DNA from: Muribaculaceae bacterium Isolate-104 (HZI)
GTDB taxonomy: Bacteria; Bacteroidota; Bacteroidia; Bacteroidales; Muribaculaceae
Direction of reading: 5' to 3'
Assembly: GCA_003762715.1 (NCBI GenBank)
Contig: RIBJ01000043.1
Span: 1 to 62,453 of the forward strand
DNA: 62,453 nucleotides
Part shown: positions 36,088-42,689 of the stretch, one piece after another
Numbering within the stretch: position 1 is the first letter of the stretch
Layout of the letters: every line of letters starts with the position of its first letter
Program-made: the position numbers and the translations under genes
The notes under the pieces: generated by a model
Told to the model about the DNA's origin: nothing
Databases searched by the model: none
The model's input: the letters and a program-made list of their open reading frames with translations, nothing else

Positions 36088-36118
36088 CAAAGTTAATACT
36101 TTTTCACAAATCCACCAA
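36088..36118 (-). promoter_or_regulatory. promoter of the candidate RNA
   Basis: On the minus strand TTG (36118-36116), 20-bp spacer, TAACTTTG (36095-36088). It is a full consensus match and points away from hipB. Confidence 0.75.
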
Positions 36119-36140
36119 ATAAATTTTTCACAAGCGACAG

Positions 36141-36160
36141 AAGTATGATATACTATACTT
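36141..36160. promoter_or_regulatory. HipB operator-like palindrome 1
   Basis: AAGTAT-N8-ATACTT. The same pattern recurs at 36201-36222. It lies between the divergent promoters and is probably bound by HipB. Confidence 0.65.
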
Positions 36161-36200
36161 TATTCGACCGATTTCAATACCAACTATAATAGAATGGTCG

Positions 36201-36256
36201 AAAGTATGATTTATTATACTTTTATTTGGCGGTTTCAGAAATTCTCCTTATTTTTG
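36201..36256 (+). promoter_or_regulatory. HipB operator 2 and hipBST promoter
   Basis: Operator AAAGTAT-N8-ATACTTT at 36201-36222 touches the -33 box TTG at 36226-36228; after a 20-bp spacer comes TATTTTTG at 36249-36256. HipB binding here would block RNA polymerase, as expected for autoregulated toxin-antitoxin operons. Confidence 0.7.
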
Positions 36257-36280
36257 CGAAAAAGTTTATTATGTCAAACC

Positions 36281-36481
36281 ATGGAACTGATGGATATAAT
36301 GAAACAGCGTAGGGAAACGCTTTCCCTCACCCAACAGGATCTTGCTGAAATGTCGCAAGTGGGTCTTGCCACAATCAAGGATATTGAGCGTGGCAAGGGT
36401 AATCCTGCACTTAGCACCGTTAAGAAAATTCTTGATGTTCTTGGCATTGAGATTGAATATCGTATAAGGCAGACCCTATGA
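36281..36481 (+). CDS. hipB: HipB-type XRE antitoxin/repressor
   Basis: A 66-aa XRE protein. I chose the ATG at 36281 (MELMDIMKQRRETLSLTQQD), because the frame upstream runs through promoter and operator. The HTH is LTQQDLAEMSQVGLATIKDIERGKGNP. HipB binds operator palindromes and tethers the kinase. Its stop overlaps the start of hipS by 4 nt. Together with the next two genes this is the three-gene HipBST arrangement. Confidence 0.88.
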   Translation: MELMDIMKQRRETLSLTQQDLAEMSQVGLATIKDIERGKGNPALSTVKKILDVLGIEIEYRIRQTL

Positions 36482-36807
36482 AACAGCTTGAGGTATATTT
36501 CAATGAAATAAAAGCCGGTATATTGACGGAGAAGCATCCGGGAATCGGATATTCTTTCCAATATTGTAAAGATTATCTTGACTCTCCCATGCCCCCGATT
36601 TCCGCGACGTTACCCAAAAGAACAGATGCTTTTTATTCTGAGTACTTGTTCCCTTTCTTCTCTAATATGATTCCGGAGGGAGCAAACCGTCGTGTGATTT
36701 GCCGCTCGTTGAAAATTGATGAACAGGATTTTTTCGGACTGCTTGAAGCGATGGCCGACAGAGATTTTATAGGAGCCGTTAATGTAAGGAGGATTACCAA
36801 TGATTGA
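36478..36807 (+). CDS. hipS: HipS: separate HipA N-subdomain-1-like protein
   Basis: A 109-aa protein equal to the N-terminal HipA domain (GILTEKHPGIGYSFQYCKDYL, then PEGANRRVICRSLKIDEQDFFGLL). In E. coli O127 HipBST the small HipS, not HipB, neutralises the kinase. It overlaps hipT by 8 nt in another frame, and both ends look natural, so this is a split system and not a frameshifted hipA. Confidence 0.82.
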   Translation: MKQLEVYFNEIKAGILTEKHPGIGYSFQYCKDYLDSPMPPISATLPKRTDAFYSEYLFPFFSNMIPEGANRRVICRSLKIDEQDFFGLLEAMADRDFIGAVNVRRITND

Positions 36808-37804
36808 AATAAAGAACTGTCCTTCTTCTCTTGTGGAAGGATTTGACACTTATAGCCCGAAATACGCCAAATTACTATTTGGTAAAACAAAAGTGAATCC
36901 GGTACTTGGATTTGACATTGACGAGTTCCGGAATGTCGGCGAGATTGCGGATGCCATGCACCGCATATCGGTCTCCGGCGTTCAGGAAAAATTCCCGGCT
37001 ATTATAAATGCAGATGCAATCAATATAGCAGGCGACAATGAGCGTTCGACACATATATTGAAACCTGCACCGTGGGACAAGACTCTTCGTGACCGCAAGA
37101 TGATTCCTGCCAACGAGCATCTTACGATGCAGATTGCCTCACAGATTTACGGAATACAGACCGCGGCTAATGGTCTTTGTTTTACGCCCAAAGGTCAGTC
37201 GGTATATATTACCCGCCGTTTCGACATCCTCCCTGACGGGTCAAAACTCCCGATGGAGGATTTCGCCTCGATAATAGGCAAGAATGAACAGACCGCCGGC
37301 CTTCAGTTCAAATACAACGGTTGCTATGAGGATATAGCCAAAGCGATCAGGGCAAATGTCGCCGCATGGATGGTTGACATGGAGCGGTTCTTTGAACTTG
37401 TGGTTTTCAATTACATTTATGCTAATGGCGATGATCACCTTAAAAATTTCTCGCTAATTCTGACTGAGCACGATTACCGTCTGGCTCCTGCTTACGACCT
37501 TATCAATACCAGCCTGCATGTCAATAGCGATGACTTCGGTCTTGACGGTGGACTGGCATACGATATAGAAAAAAGCGACGTTTACGACAGAACCGGACAC
37601 CCATGCCGCCTCGACTTTGAGAAATTCGGAGAGAAAATTGGCCTGGTAAAAAAACGTATTGATAGAATCCTAAACAAATACACCGCTTTCCCTGAAGGTG
37701 CAAAGCGACTTGTTGACCATAGTTTTCTCACCGACAAACTGAAACGCAACTACATCCGTATTGTAAATGAACGGATAAGCCGTTTCAACAGATCATCCGA
37801 ATAA
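36800..37804 (+). CDS. hipT: HipT kinase toxin
   Basis: A 334-aa Ser/Thr kinase of the HipA family lacking subdomain 1. The Gly-rich loop region SVSGVQEKFPAII, the catalytic ANGDDHLKNFSL near residue 209 and the metal-binding YDLINTSLH are present. HipA kinases phosphorylate glutamyl-tRNA synthetase and HipT tryptophanyl-tRNA synthetase in E. coli; the target here is unknown. It would stop translation and cause dormancy unless held by HipS. Confidence 0.88.
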   Translation: MIEIKNCPSSLVEGFDTYSPKYAKLLFGKTKVNPVLGFDIDEFRNVGEIADAMHRISVSGVQEKFPAIINADAINIAGDNERSTHILKPAPWDKTLRDRKMIPANEHLTMQIASQIYGIQTAANGLCFTPKGQSVYITRRFDILPDGSKLPMEDFASIIGKNEQTAGLQFKYNGCYEDIAKAIRANVAAWMVDMERFFELVVFNYIYANGDDHLKNFSLILTEHDYRLAPAYDLINTSLHVNSDDFGLDGGLAYDIEKSDVYDRTGHPCRLDFEKFGEKIGLVKKRIDRILNKYTAFPEGAKRLVDHSFLTDKLKRNYIRIVNERISRFNRSSE

Positions 37805-37825
37805 TCCCACTTTAACTGTACCAAA

Positions 37826-38344
37826 ATGTCAAAAGCAAAATTAAAAAAATATATGTCGGCTCTTTCAAAAGAACAGGTAGTCGATATAATGCTCCAGTTA
37901 TACGATGCGAGCAAGGAAGCGAGCGTATGGCTTGAGTTCTATATGGAACCCAATAGCGATGCCGAGCTTGAAAAATACAAGAAGACAATCCGCAATCAGT
38001 TCTTTGGTCGTAACGACTGGCCTAAAGATCCGAGTTTCAGAGAATGCAATAAACTGATAACCTCATTCAAAGAACTTGTACCTGACCCACATGCCATTGC
38101 GGACCTGATGCTCTACTATGTGGAACAAGGATGCAGCCTGACCGCACAATACGGCGATTACGACGATCCGTTTTATACCGCTCTTGAAAACAATTTCAAC
38201 AAAGCGGTCAAATTCATATCTATCAACGGACTGATGCCCGAATACTCGCCACGCATGAAAAAGATGATTAAGTCTGTGGAGTGTTGTGGATATGGCTTTC
38301 CGGATACATTGTGGGACATCTACTACGAATACGCAGAGGATTGA
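37826..38344 (+). CDS. DUF6155 protein
   Basis: A 172-aa helical protein with the family pattern (LKKYMSALSKEQVVDIMLQL, then FRECNKLITSFKELVPDP). It lies 21 bp after hipT and may be in the same transcript. The function is unknown; DUF6155 proteins are common in Bacteroidales next to regulators and mobile genes. It is the last gene of E1. Confidence 0.75.
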   Translation: MSKAKLKKYMSALSKEQVVDIMLQLYDASKEASVWLEFYMEPNSDAELEKYKKTIRNQFFGRNDWPKDPSFRECNKLITSFKELVPDPHAIADLMLYYVEQGCSLTAQYGDYDDPFYTALENNFNKAVKFISINGLMPEYSPRMKKMIKSVECCGYGFPDTLWDIYYEYAED

Positions 38345-38392
38345 TTAAATTCTTTTTAAGGCCTGGATTCTTCAATTGAGTAGAACAAGAGT

Positions 38393-38477
38393 TACACTTT
38401 TTCGACCGAATAACCATGCCTCCATTACACTTTTTCAAACGAACAACCGAGGGATTGCTACACTTTTTCAAACGAAT
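38393..38477 (+). repeat. three TACACTTTTTC repeats, 33-bp period
   Basis: TACACTTTTTCgACCGAA, TACACTTTTTCAAACGAA and TACACTTTTTCAAACGAA start at 38393, 38426 and 38459. The exact 33-bp spacing keeps them on one DNA face. They could be protein-binding iterons, or the multi-repeat terminus left by an IS21-like element. Confidence 0.65.
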
Positions 38478-38501
38478 CGATAATGACCTCGTATCCGCCG
38501 T

Positions 38502-38532
38502 TTGCACATCTTAGTTAAAACAGCTAACTTTG
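38502..38532 (+). promoter_or_regulatory. outward promoter at E1 right end
   Basis: TTG at 38502, 20-bp spacer, TAACTTTG at 38525-38532. It points through the att core. In a circular form it would read toward the four-HTH and integrase genes. Confidence 0.65.
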
Positions 38533-38550
38533 CGGGTACAAAAACACAGG
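38533..38550 (-). repeat. E1 inverted repeat, right copy
   Basis: CGGGTACAAAAACACAGG, the exact reverse complement of 7827-7844. It begins right after the outward promoter's -7 box, so protein binding here could silence that promoter. Confidence 0.65.
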
Positions 38551-38656
38551 CCCGAGAGGGTCGGAAAAAGCGATTTTCAGAAGGTAAAAACGGCGCATCT
38601 TCGGGCTTTTGTACCCGAAGATTTGCAATCCGCTGAGCGGCAAGATGTTCTACGCG

Positions 38657-38671
38657 CTGCATCGGCAAGTA
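38657..38671 (+). repeat. att core shared by E1 right end and E2 left end
   Basis: A second exact copy of ctgcatcggcaagta. In the mnmE frame it reads R-C-I-G-K-stop, so the end of mnmE is rebuilt here. It is attR of E1 and attL of E2. Confidence 0.85.
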
Positions 38672-38744
38672 ATTAGTTGATTATCAATGCGTTATATTAA
38701 TAGTAACTGACTGTTACTGAACGATAAAACTTAAATCTTACAAG

Positions 38745-38783
38745 AACGCCTAATGCTGATAACTGTCAGTGTTAGGCGTTTTT
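38745..38783 (+). terminator. terminator next to E2 left att
   Basis: Long stem AACGCCTAA-t-GCTGA.../...TCAG-t-GTTAGGCGTT followed by TTT. It would stop transcripts coming from mnmE or the E1 outward promoter before the E2 genes. Confidence 0.8.
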
Positions 38784-38790
38784 ATGCACT

Positions 38791-38810
38791 ATTTTGTACG
38801 GATTTTGTAC
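38791..38810 (+). repeat. E2 arm-like direct repeats
   Basis: ATTTTGTACG at 38791-38800 and ATTTTGTAC from 38802, 11 bp apart. TTTTGTAC is also the core of the E1 inverted repeats (7827, 38533) and of the copy at 38607. Probable integrase arm sites. Confidence 0.55.
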
Positions 38811-38860
38811 GACAGCGACTCATTTCACCACAAGCGTCAGCAAGGTGGTGGAGGTTTGCG

Positions 38861-38890
38861 GACGTAGACGGACGTCAACGGACGCGCACG
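38861..38890 (+). repeat. three helically phased 10-bp repeats, E2 copy
   Basis: GACGTAGACG, GACGTCAACG and GACGCGCACG with exact 10-bp period. Only the ACGTAG/ACGTCA/ACGC pattern is shared with E1, while the flanking bases changed together in all three units. Confidence 0.7.
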
Positions 38891-38921
38891 AACAAACTAA
38901 GGCGAAATAAACACCAAAGAA

Positions 38922-39833
38922 ATGAGTAGCAACATTAAAATTGAAAGAATCTGTGAGTGGTGTGGCAACCGTTTTATGGCTCAGACAACGGTTACACGTT
39001 TCTGCTCGAAGCGATGCGCGGAACATTCCTACAAAGAGCGCATGAGGCAAAAGAAGATGGCTCTTTCCAATCAGGAAACCAGCCAGTGTAATCCCGACCG
39101 AAAAAGCCGTGATAAGGATTTCTTGACTCCGACAGAAACGGCGCAATTTCTCGGTGTGTGCCGGACATATATTTATGACAGCATCAACCGGGGTAAAATC
39201 AAGGTGACAAGAATCGGAAGAAAGACTCTAATCAGCAAAGCGGATATTCAGGCGATGTTTGATTTTCTGACACCAAAAGAAACGGAGTCATCGGAATCAA
39301 CCGAGAGAAAAGCAAAGTCAATCTCTGATTTCTATACCCGAGCCGAAATTCGGGAGAAGTATGGCGTAAAGGATTCGTGGATATACAAGGTCGTTGCTGA
39401 GAACAATGTGCCTAAGACAATCCTTCGTGGTAAGGCATATTTCAGCAAGAGCCATATCGACCTACTTTTCTCGGCGAGAAAGGAGAATCCGGAAATAACG
39501 GAGTGGTATTCTGTCGAGGATATTCAATCAAAGTATGGAATGACGTTATCTGCGATATATTCTCTAGTCTCCAAAATCGGGATACCGAAGCGCAAAGAGG
39601 GTTCAAAGGTCTACTATTCCAAATATCACTTCGATGTGGCAAAGGGAGCCAAATCAGCCGAGGATGTAGAGTTTATTTCGGTGGCTGATGCCATGGAGAA
39701 ATACTCATTGACTCGTGACCAGCTGTATCACTACGTCAAAACATACAAGATAACCAAGCTCCGTTGCGGCAAGTATGTCAAACTGAACGCCAAAGAGTTA
39801 GCCGAGTTATTCAACCCCAAGATTGAGTTATAA
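38922..39833 (+). CDS. zinc-finger protein with four tandem HTH domains, E2 copy
   Basis: A 303-aa homologue of the protein at 7982. Zinc site CEWCGNRF...FCSKRC, then HTH units FLTPTETAQFLGVCRTYIY, FYTRAEIREKYGVKDSWIY, WYSVEDIQSKYGMTLSAIY and FISVADAMEKYSLTRDQLY. Start, order and spacing of domains are the same as in E1. It probably binds the phased repeats 31 bp upstream and controls integrase or excision. Confidence 0.75.
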   Translation: MSSNIKIERICEWCGNRFMAQTTVTRFCSKRCAEHSYKERMRQKKMALSNQETSQCNPDRKSRDKDFLTPTETAQFLGVCRTYIYDSINRGKIKVTRIGRKTLISKADIQAMFDFLTPKETESSESTERKAKSISDFYTRAEIREKYGVKDSWIYKVVAENNVPKTILRGKAYFSKSHIDLLFSARKENPEITEWYSVEDIQSKYGMTLSAIYSLVSKIGIPKRKEGSKVYYSKYHFDVAKGAKSAEDVEFISVADAMEKYSLTRDQLYHYVKTYKITKLRCGKYVKLNAKELAELFNPKIEL

Positions 39834-39834
39834 T

Positions 39835-39854
39835 CCGGTGATTTTTCTCACCGG
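39835..39854 (+). terminator. hairpin between four-HTH gene and integrase
   Basis: CCGGTGA-tttttc-TCACCGG right after the stop codon. It lacks a T-run afterwards, so it may be an attenuator or mRNA-stabilising stem. Confidence 0.55.
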
Positions 39855-39901
39855 GCAACCACCTCTTTCCCTTACACATTATAAATCTAAAACAAATAAA
39901 T

Positions 39902-41008
39902 ATGGAATCTGCAACAATCACCAAAGTAACCCTCCGGAAAGAAAAGCTCCGCAGCGGCAAACTGTCGCTCTATCTCGACTACTACCCTCCAATCTGGAAT
40001 CCACACATCAAGAAGATGTCGCGAAGGGAGTTTCTCGGTCTGTATCTCATCGGCAGTCCTAAGGACAAGTTCGAGCTTGACTACAACGAGGAAATCATGC
40101 TTAAAGCACGTGGCATACGTGCCACACGTGAGTTGGCTATCATCAACGAGGAGTTCGGTTTTCTTGACCGCACCAAGAAACAGGCGGACTTCCTTGAATA
40201 CTTCGAGAGCAAGACCAAAGAGAAATATCAGAAATGGGAAATCGTCTATAAACACTTCAAGGACTTCTGCAACGGCAGATGTCTGATGAAAGATGTGACC
40301 ATCGGCCTGTGCAATGACTTCCGCACATACATTCTTAAAATCCGTGTGAAGCAGACCGGCAATATTATCTCGCGCAACTCAGCAGCTGGATACTGGTCCA
40401 CCTTCCGAGCATTGTTAAAACTGGCTTACAAGGAAGGCTGGCTCCGTGAGAATGTCAATGACTACCTTGACCGCATCGACTGGGAAGAACCGAAAATCAA
40501 CTATCTCGAAATCGAGGAGGTGAAGAAGTTGGCTGCTACCCCCTGCAAGGTTGAGGTACTGAAAAGAGCTTCTATCTTCGCCTGTATGACCGGACTTCGC
40601 ATAAGTGATATTCTGCAACTCCGTTGGGAGAATATTGAGTTGTCGCCCGATGGCGGCTACTGTATGCGTATCCGCACCCAGAAAACTAAGACGCAGGCAA
40701 CACTGCCATTGAGCGATGAAGCCTTGTCGTACTGCGGTGAACAAGGTCGAGGCATGGTATTCAAAGGACTGAGTCGTGCCCACACCCGCGAGCCGTTCAA
40801 TAAATGGCTCAAAGATGCCGGCATCAAGAAGAAAATCACATTTCACGGCCTGCGCCACACATACGCTACACTCCTGATTACCAACGGTACCGACATCTAT
40901 ACCGTCAGCAAAATGCTAACGCATAAAAACGTGGCCACAACTCAAATTTACGCCAAAGTCGTAAATCAAAAGAAACGCGACGCCGCCAACTCAATCACCC
41001 TGAAATAA
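39902..41008 (+). CDS. int: tyrosine recombinase (integrase) of E2
   Basis: A 368-aa integrase clearly homologous to that of E1 along its length (KLSLYLDYYPPIWNPHIKKM). Catalytic residues: Arg in MTGLRISDILQLRW, Lys in TQKTKTQATLP, HGLRHTYATLL, His in LTHKN, and Tyr in TTQIYAKV. Both enzymes use the same mnmE core site, which explains the tandem array. Confidence 0.95.
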   Translation: MESATITKVTLRKEKLRSGKLSLYLDYYPPIWNPHIKKMSRREFLGLYLIGSPKDKFELDYNEEIMLKARGIRATRELAIINEEFGFLDRTKKQADFLEYFESKTKEKYQKWEIVYKHFKDFCNGRCLMKDVTIGLCNDFRTYILKIRVKQTGNIISRNSAAGYWSTFRALLKLAYKEGWLRENVNDYLDRIDWEEPKINYLEIEEVKKLAATPCKVEVLKRASIFACMTGLRISDILQLRWENIELSPDGGYCMRIRTQKTKTQATLPLSDEALSYCGEQGRGMVFKGLSRAHTREPFNKWLKDAGIKKKITFHGLRHTYATLLITNGTDIYTVSKMLTHKNVATTQIYAKVVNQKKRDAANSITLK

Positions 41009-41022
41009 ACTCATGAATAATT

Positions 41023-41052
41023 TTGTCAAAGTAAACTTTTTAGTTAACTTTG
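41023..41052 (+). promoter_or_regulatory. promoter and operator of HigBA-like module 1
   Basis: TTG, 19-bp spacer, TAACTTTG at 41045-41052. The inverted repeat CAAAGTAAAC/GTTAACTTTG (9 of 10 pairs, 41027-41036 and 41043-41052) covers spacer and -7 box, so an autorepressor would block it. Confidence 0.75.
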
Positions 41053-41069
41053 CAGTTACATAATAAGAT

Positions 41070-41414
41070 ATGGCGAATCGAACCATAAAGCTATACAAAG
41101 ACTACTTCAAGGAGTTCTACGTGGCTCAGACTGATGCGGTAAGACGCAAAATCAATTACTGCATCAATGTTGTAAGGACTGTAGATAGAGTTCCAAAGAC
41201 CATTCTGAAGAATATGGAAGATGCCGACGGGTTATATGAAATCCGCATTGAAGTCGGGAATAACATATTCCGCATCTTCTGTTGCTTTGACGAAGGTTCT
41301 CTTGTAATTCTCTTCAACGGTTTTCAGAAGAAGACGCAGAAGACTCCCAAGCAGCAAATCGAACGAGCTAAAAAATTAATGAAAGAATACTTTAACAATA
41401 AAGATAATGGATAA
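41070..41414 (+). CDS. HigB/Gp49-like (RelE fold) toxin
   Basis: A 114-aa protein of the phage-derived Gp49-like/HigB family: KDYFKEFYVAQTDAVRRKIN, then LYEIRIEVGNNIFRIFCCFD and LVILFNGFQKKTQKTPKQQI. These are the strands and basic tail of RelE-fold mRNA interferases. The toxin precedes its antitoxin with an 8-nt overlap, as usual for HigBA. Confidence 0.88.
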   Translation: MANRTIKLYKDYFKEFYVAQTDAVRRKINYCINVVRTVDRVPKTILKNMEDADGLYEIRIEVGNNIFRIFCCFDEGSLVILFNGFQKKTQKTPKQQIERAKKLMKEYFNNKDNG

Positions 41415-41718
41415 AGCAAAGAAAGAAGCCATCATGAACGCGCGTACATTCGACGAGCTTCTTGATGCAGAATACGGTAACCCCGGAACCCCGGAGCGTG
41501 AACAATTTGATGCCGACGCAGCTGCCTTTTGTCTGGCTGAGACGCTCAAAGCAGAACGTCTTAAAGCTGGTCTGACACAAGAACAGCTTGCAGAGCGTAT
41601 CGGCACAAAGAAAACCTATATATCCCGTCTGGAAAACGGAAAAGCCGACGTTCAGCTCAATACCCTCTTCCGAATCTTTGAGGGTCTTGGAAGACGTGTA
41701 TCTCTGACAATCCTGTAA
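41407..41718 (+). CDS. HigA-like XRE antitoxin
   Basis: A 103-aa XRE protein: ERLKAGLTQEQLAERIGTKK, TYISRLENGKADVQLNTLF. The N-terminal helical part would wrap the toxin. It probably represses the module through the operator at 41027-41052. Confidence 0.88.
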   Translation: MDKAKKEAIMNARTFDELLDAEYGNPGTPEREQFDADAAAFCLAETLKAERLKAGLTQEQLAERIGTKKTYISRLENGKADVQLNTLFRIFEGLGRRVSLTIL

Positions 41719-41884
41719 ACCTCTGCGATACATTTTTACGGAGATTGGAGGAACGTAAGGTTACTTGCCTCCGGGAAATATCGCAAGATATGCAACTGCT
41801 ATATCTTCCGTGTCAACGACCTCTAAGAATTCTTTATATATCTCGCGAATTATCTGTAACTTTTCAGAAAATATTACAATCAAT

Positions 41885-42340
41885 ATGTTTATCAAAGATA
41901 CTTTCAAAGATTGGAATGAGACTTGCATTAAAAGCGTGTCTATAAATCATATTAAATATATTAAGACATATTCCATTGATGACTTCAAGGATTTTTTCTG
42001 CCTTAATAAAATATATGTAAAACGGCATCCCGGAGGCTTTTTATTTTTTGAAACTATTCGTTCGGATTGGGGTTTAGTATATGGTAAAGATTTCTTAAGC
42101 AATCCTGTTATTTCGGTCGTAATTGATTATTGTGGCAATTTATTCTTTTTATTACATAATAGTGATAATTTGCCAAACTTTATTCATGTAAATTCTACTG
42201 CTAAACAAAGACAACTAAACATAAGTGCTAATAGATCGGCTTCCTCATATAAGAGCAAGAAAGAGTATGACGAGTATGTTAGAGATTCCTATATGGATGC
42301 TTTCGAGGGAGATCCAGATGCGTGCTGGAATATTGATTGA
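41885..42340 (+). CDS. hypothetical protein
   Basis: A 151-aa AT-rich gene. I chose the ATG at 41885 (MFIKDTFKDWNETCIKS); the frame is open to 41765 but upstream residues look random. It contains YVKRHPGGFLFFETIRSDWG and ends with an acidic stretch DAFEGDPDACWNID. No family recognised. It lies after the HigBA module and may be unrelated cargo. Confidence 0.55.
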   Translation: MFIKDTFKDWNETCIKSVSINHIKYIKTYSIDDFKDFFCLNKIYVKRHPGGFLFFETIRSDWGLVYGKDFLSNPVISVVIDYCGNLFFLLHNSDNLPNFIHVNSTAKQRQLNISANRSASSYKSKKEYDEYVRDSYMDAFEGDPDACWNID

Positions 42341-42348
42341 CATAAGAT

Positions 42349-42503
42349 ATGGACTTTCCATTTTCTGAACTCAACTACATCTTCGTTGAGACTCTGCCGA
42401 GCATCGATGCCGCGTTGCGTTTGCAGTCAACCCTGCCACAGTCATCTTCACACCGACCGAGTGGGAAATAATCAGATGCCTTTCGATAGACAATAAACAT
42501 TAG
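42349..42503 (+). pseudogene. frameshifted small gene
   Basis: Frame 1 reads MDFPFSELNYIFVETLPSID from 42349, then loses coherence near 42411-42420. A second frame continues with AVNPATVIFTPTEWEIIRCL and stops at 42503. Joining them by one base shift gives a plausible ~50-aa protein. No family recognised. Confidence 0.4.
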
Positions 42504-42634
42504 TTAGGATGAAAAATATTTAATGCGAGACAGTCGCAGTTTGAGCTATTATCATCCTATTTTCGGTCTAATAGAGGTGAATACGACCACAGAAGGTTAC
42601 CAGGAGTGCGAATCCTCTTGTTGCTGAGTGAACA
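42504..42634. other. gap upstream of backbone membrane gene
   Basis: AT-rich, no frame longer than 30 codons that looks coding. It leads into the inverted repeat at 42635. Confidence 0.4.
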
Positions 42635-42685
42635 AAACAGTGGGTTAAATTGTCTATAAAGACGTGAAATTTTAATCCACTGTTT
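42635..42685 (+). promoter_or_regulatory. long inverted repeat abutting start codon (E2, membrane gene)
   Basis: AAACAGTGGGTTAAA (42635-42649) pairs with TTTAATCCACTGTTT (42671-42685) at 14 of 15 positions. The 21-nt loop includes GTCT-ataa-AGAC. It ends 4 nt before the ATG at 42690. Confidence 0.65.
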
Positions 42686-42689
42686 GCTT

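Larger units (their letters stand above)
38345..38656. other. E1 right-end non-coding region
   Basis: About 310 bp without a gene, but dense in signals: three 33-bp-spaced repeats, an outward promoter, the right inverted repeat and a 9-bp stem hairpin (ATCTTCGGG at 38597-38605, CCCGAAGAT at 38614-38622) that includes another TTTTGTACCC. This is the right half of attP when the element is circular. Confidence 0.6.
7700..38671. mobile_element. integrative mobilizable element E1 at mnmE 3' end
   Basis: Bounded by direct repeats of ctgcatcggcaagta at 7700-7714 and 38657-38671, giving about 31 kb. A tyrosine integrase sits next to the left att, and relaxase, MobC and a candidate oriT are present. 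No conjugative type IV secretion genes occur, so transfer would need a helper such as a CTnDOT-type element. Cargo from 18.3 to 38.3 kb changes abruptly in base composition. The tandem neighbour E2 means the right repeat is also the left att of E2. The order of insertion cannot be told from this window. Confidence 0.85.

Noticed and set aside
36478-37804. hipA broken by a frameshift
   Set aside because: Both parts have good starts, an 8-nt overlap and the exact domain boundary of HipS/HipT, so this is a natural HipBST split.
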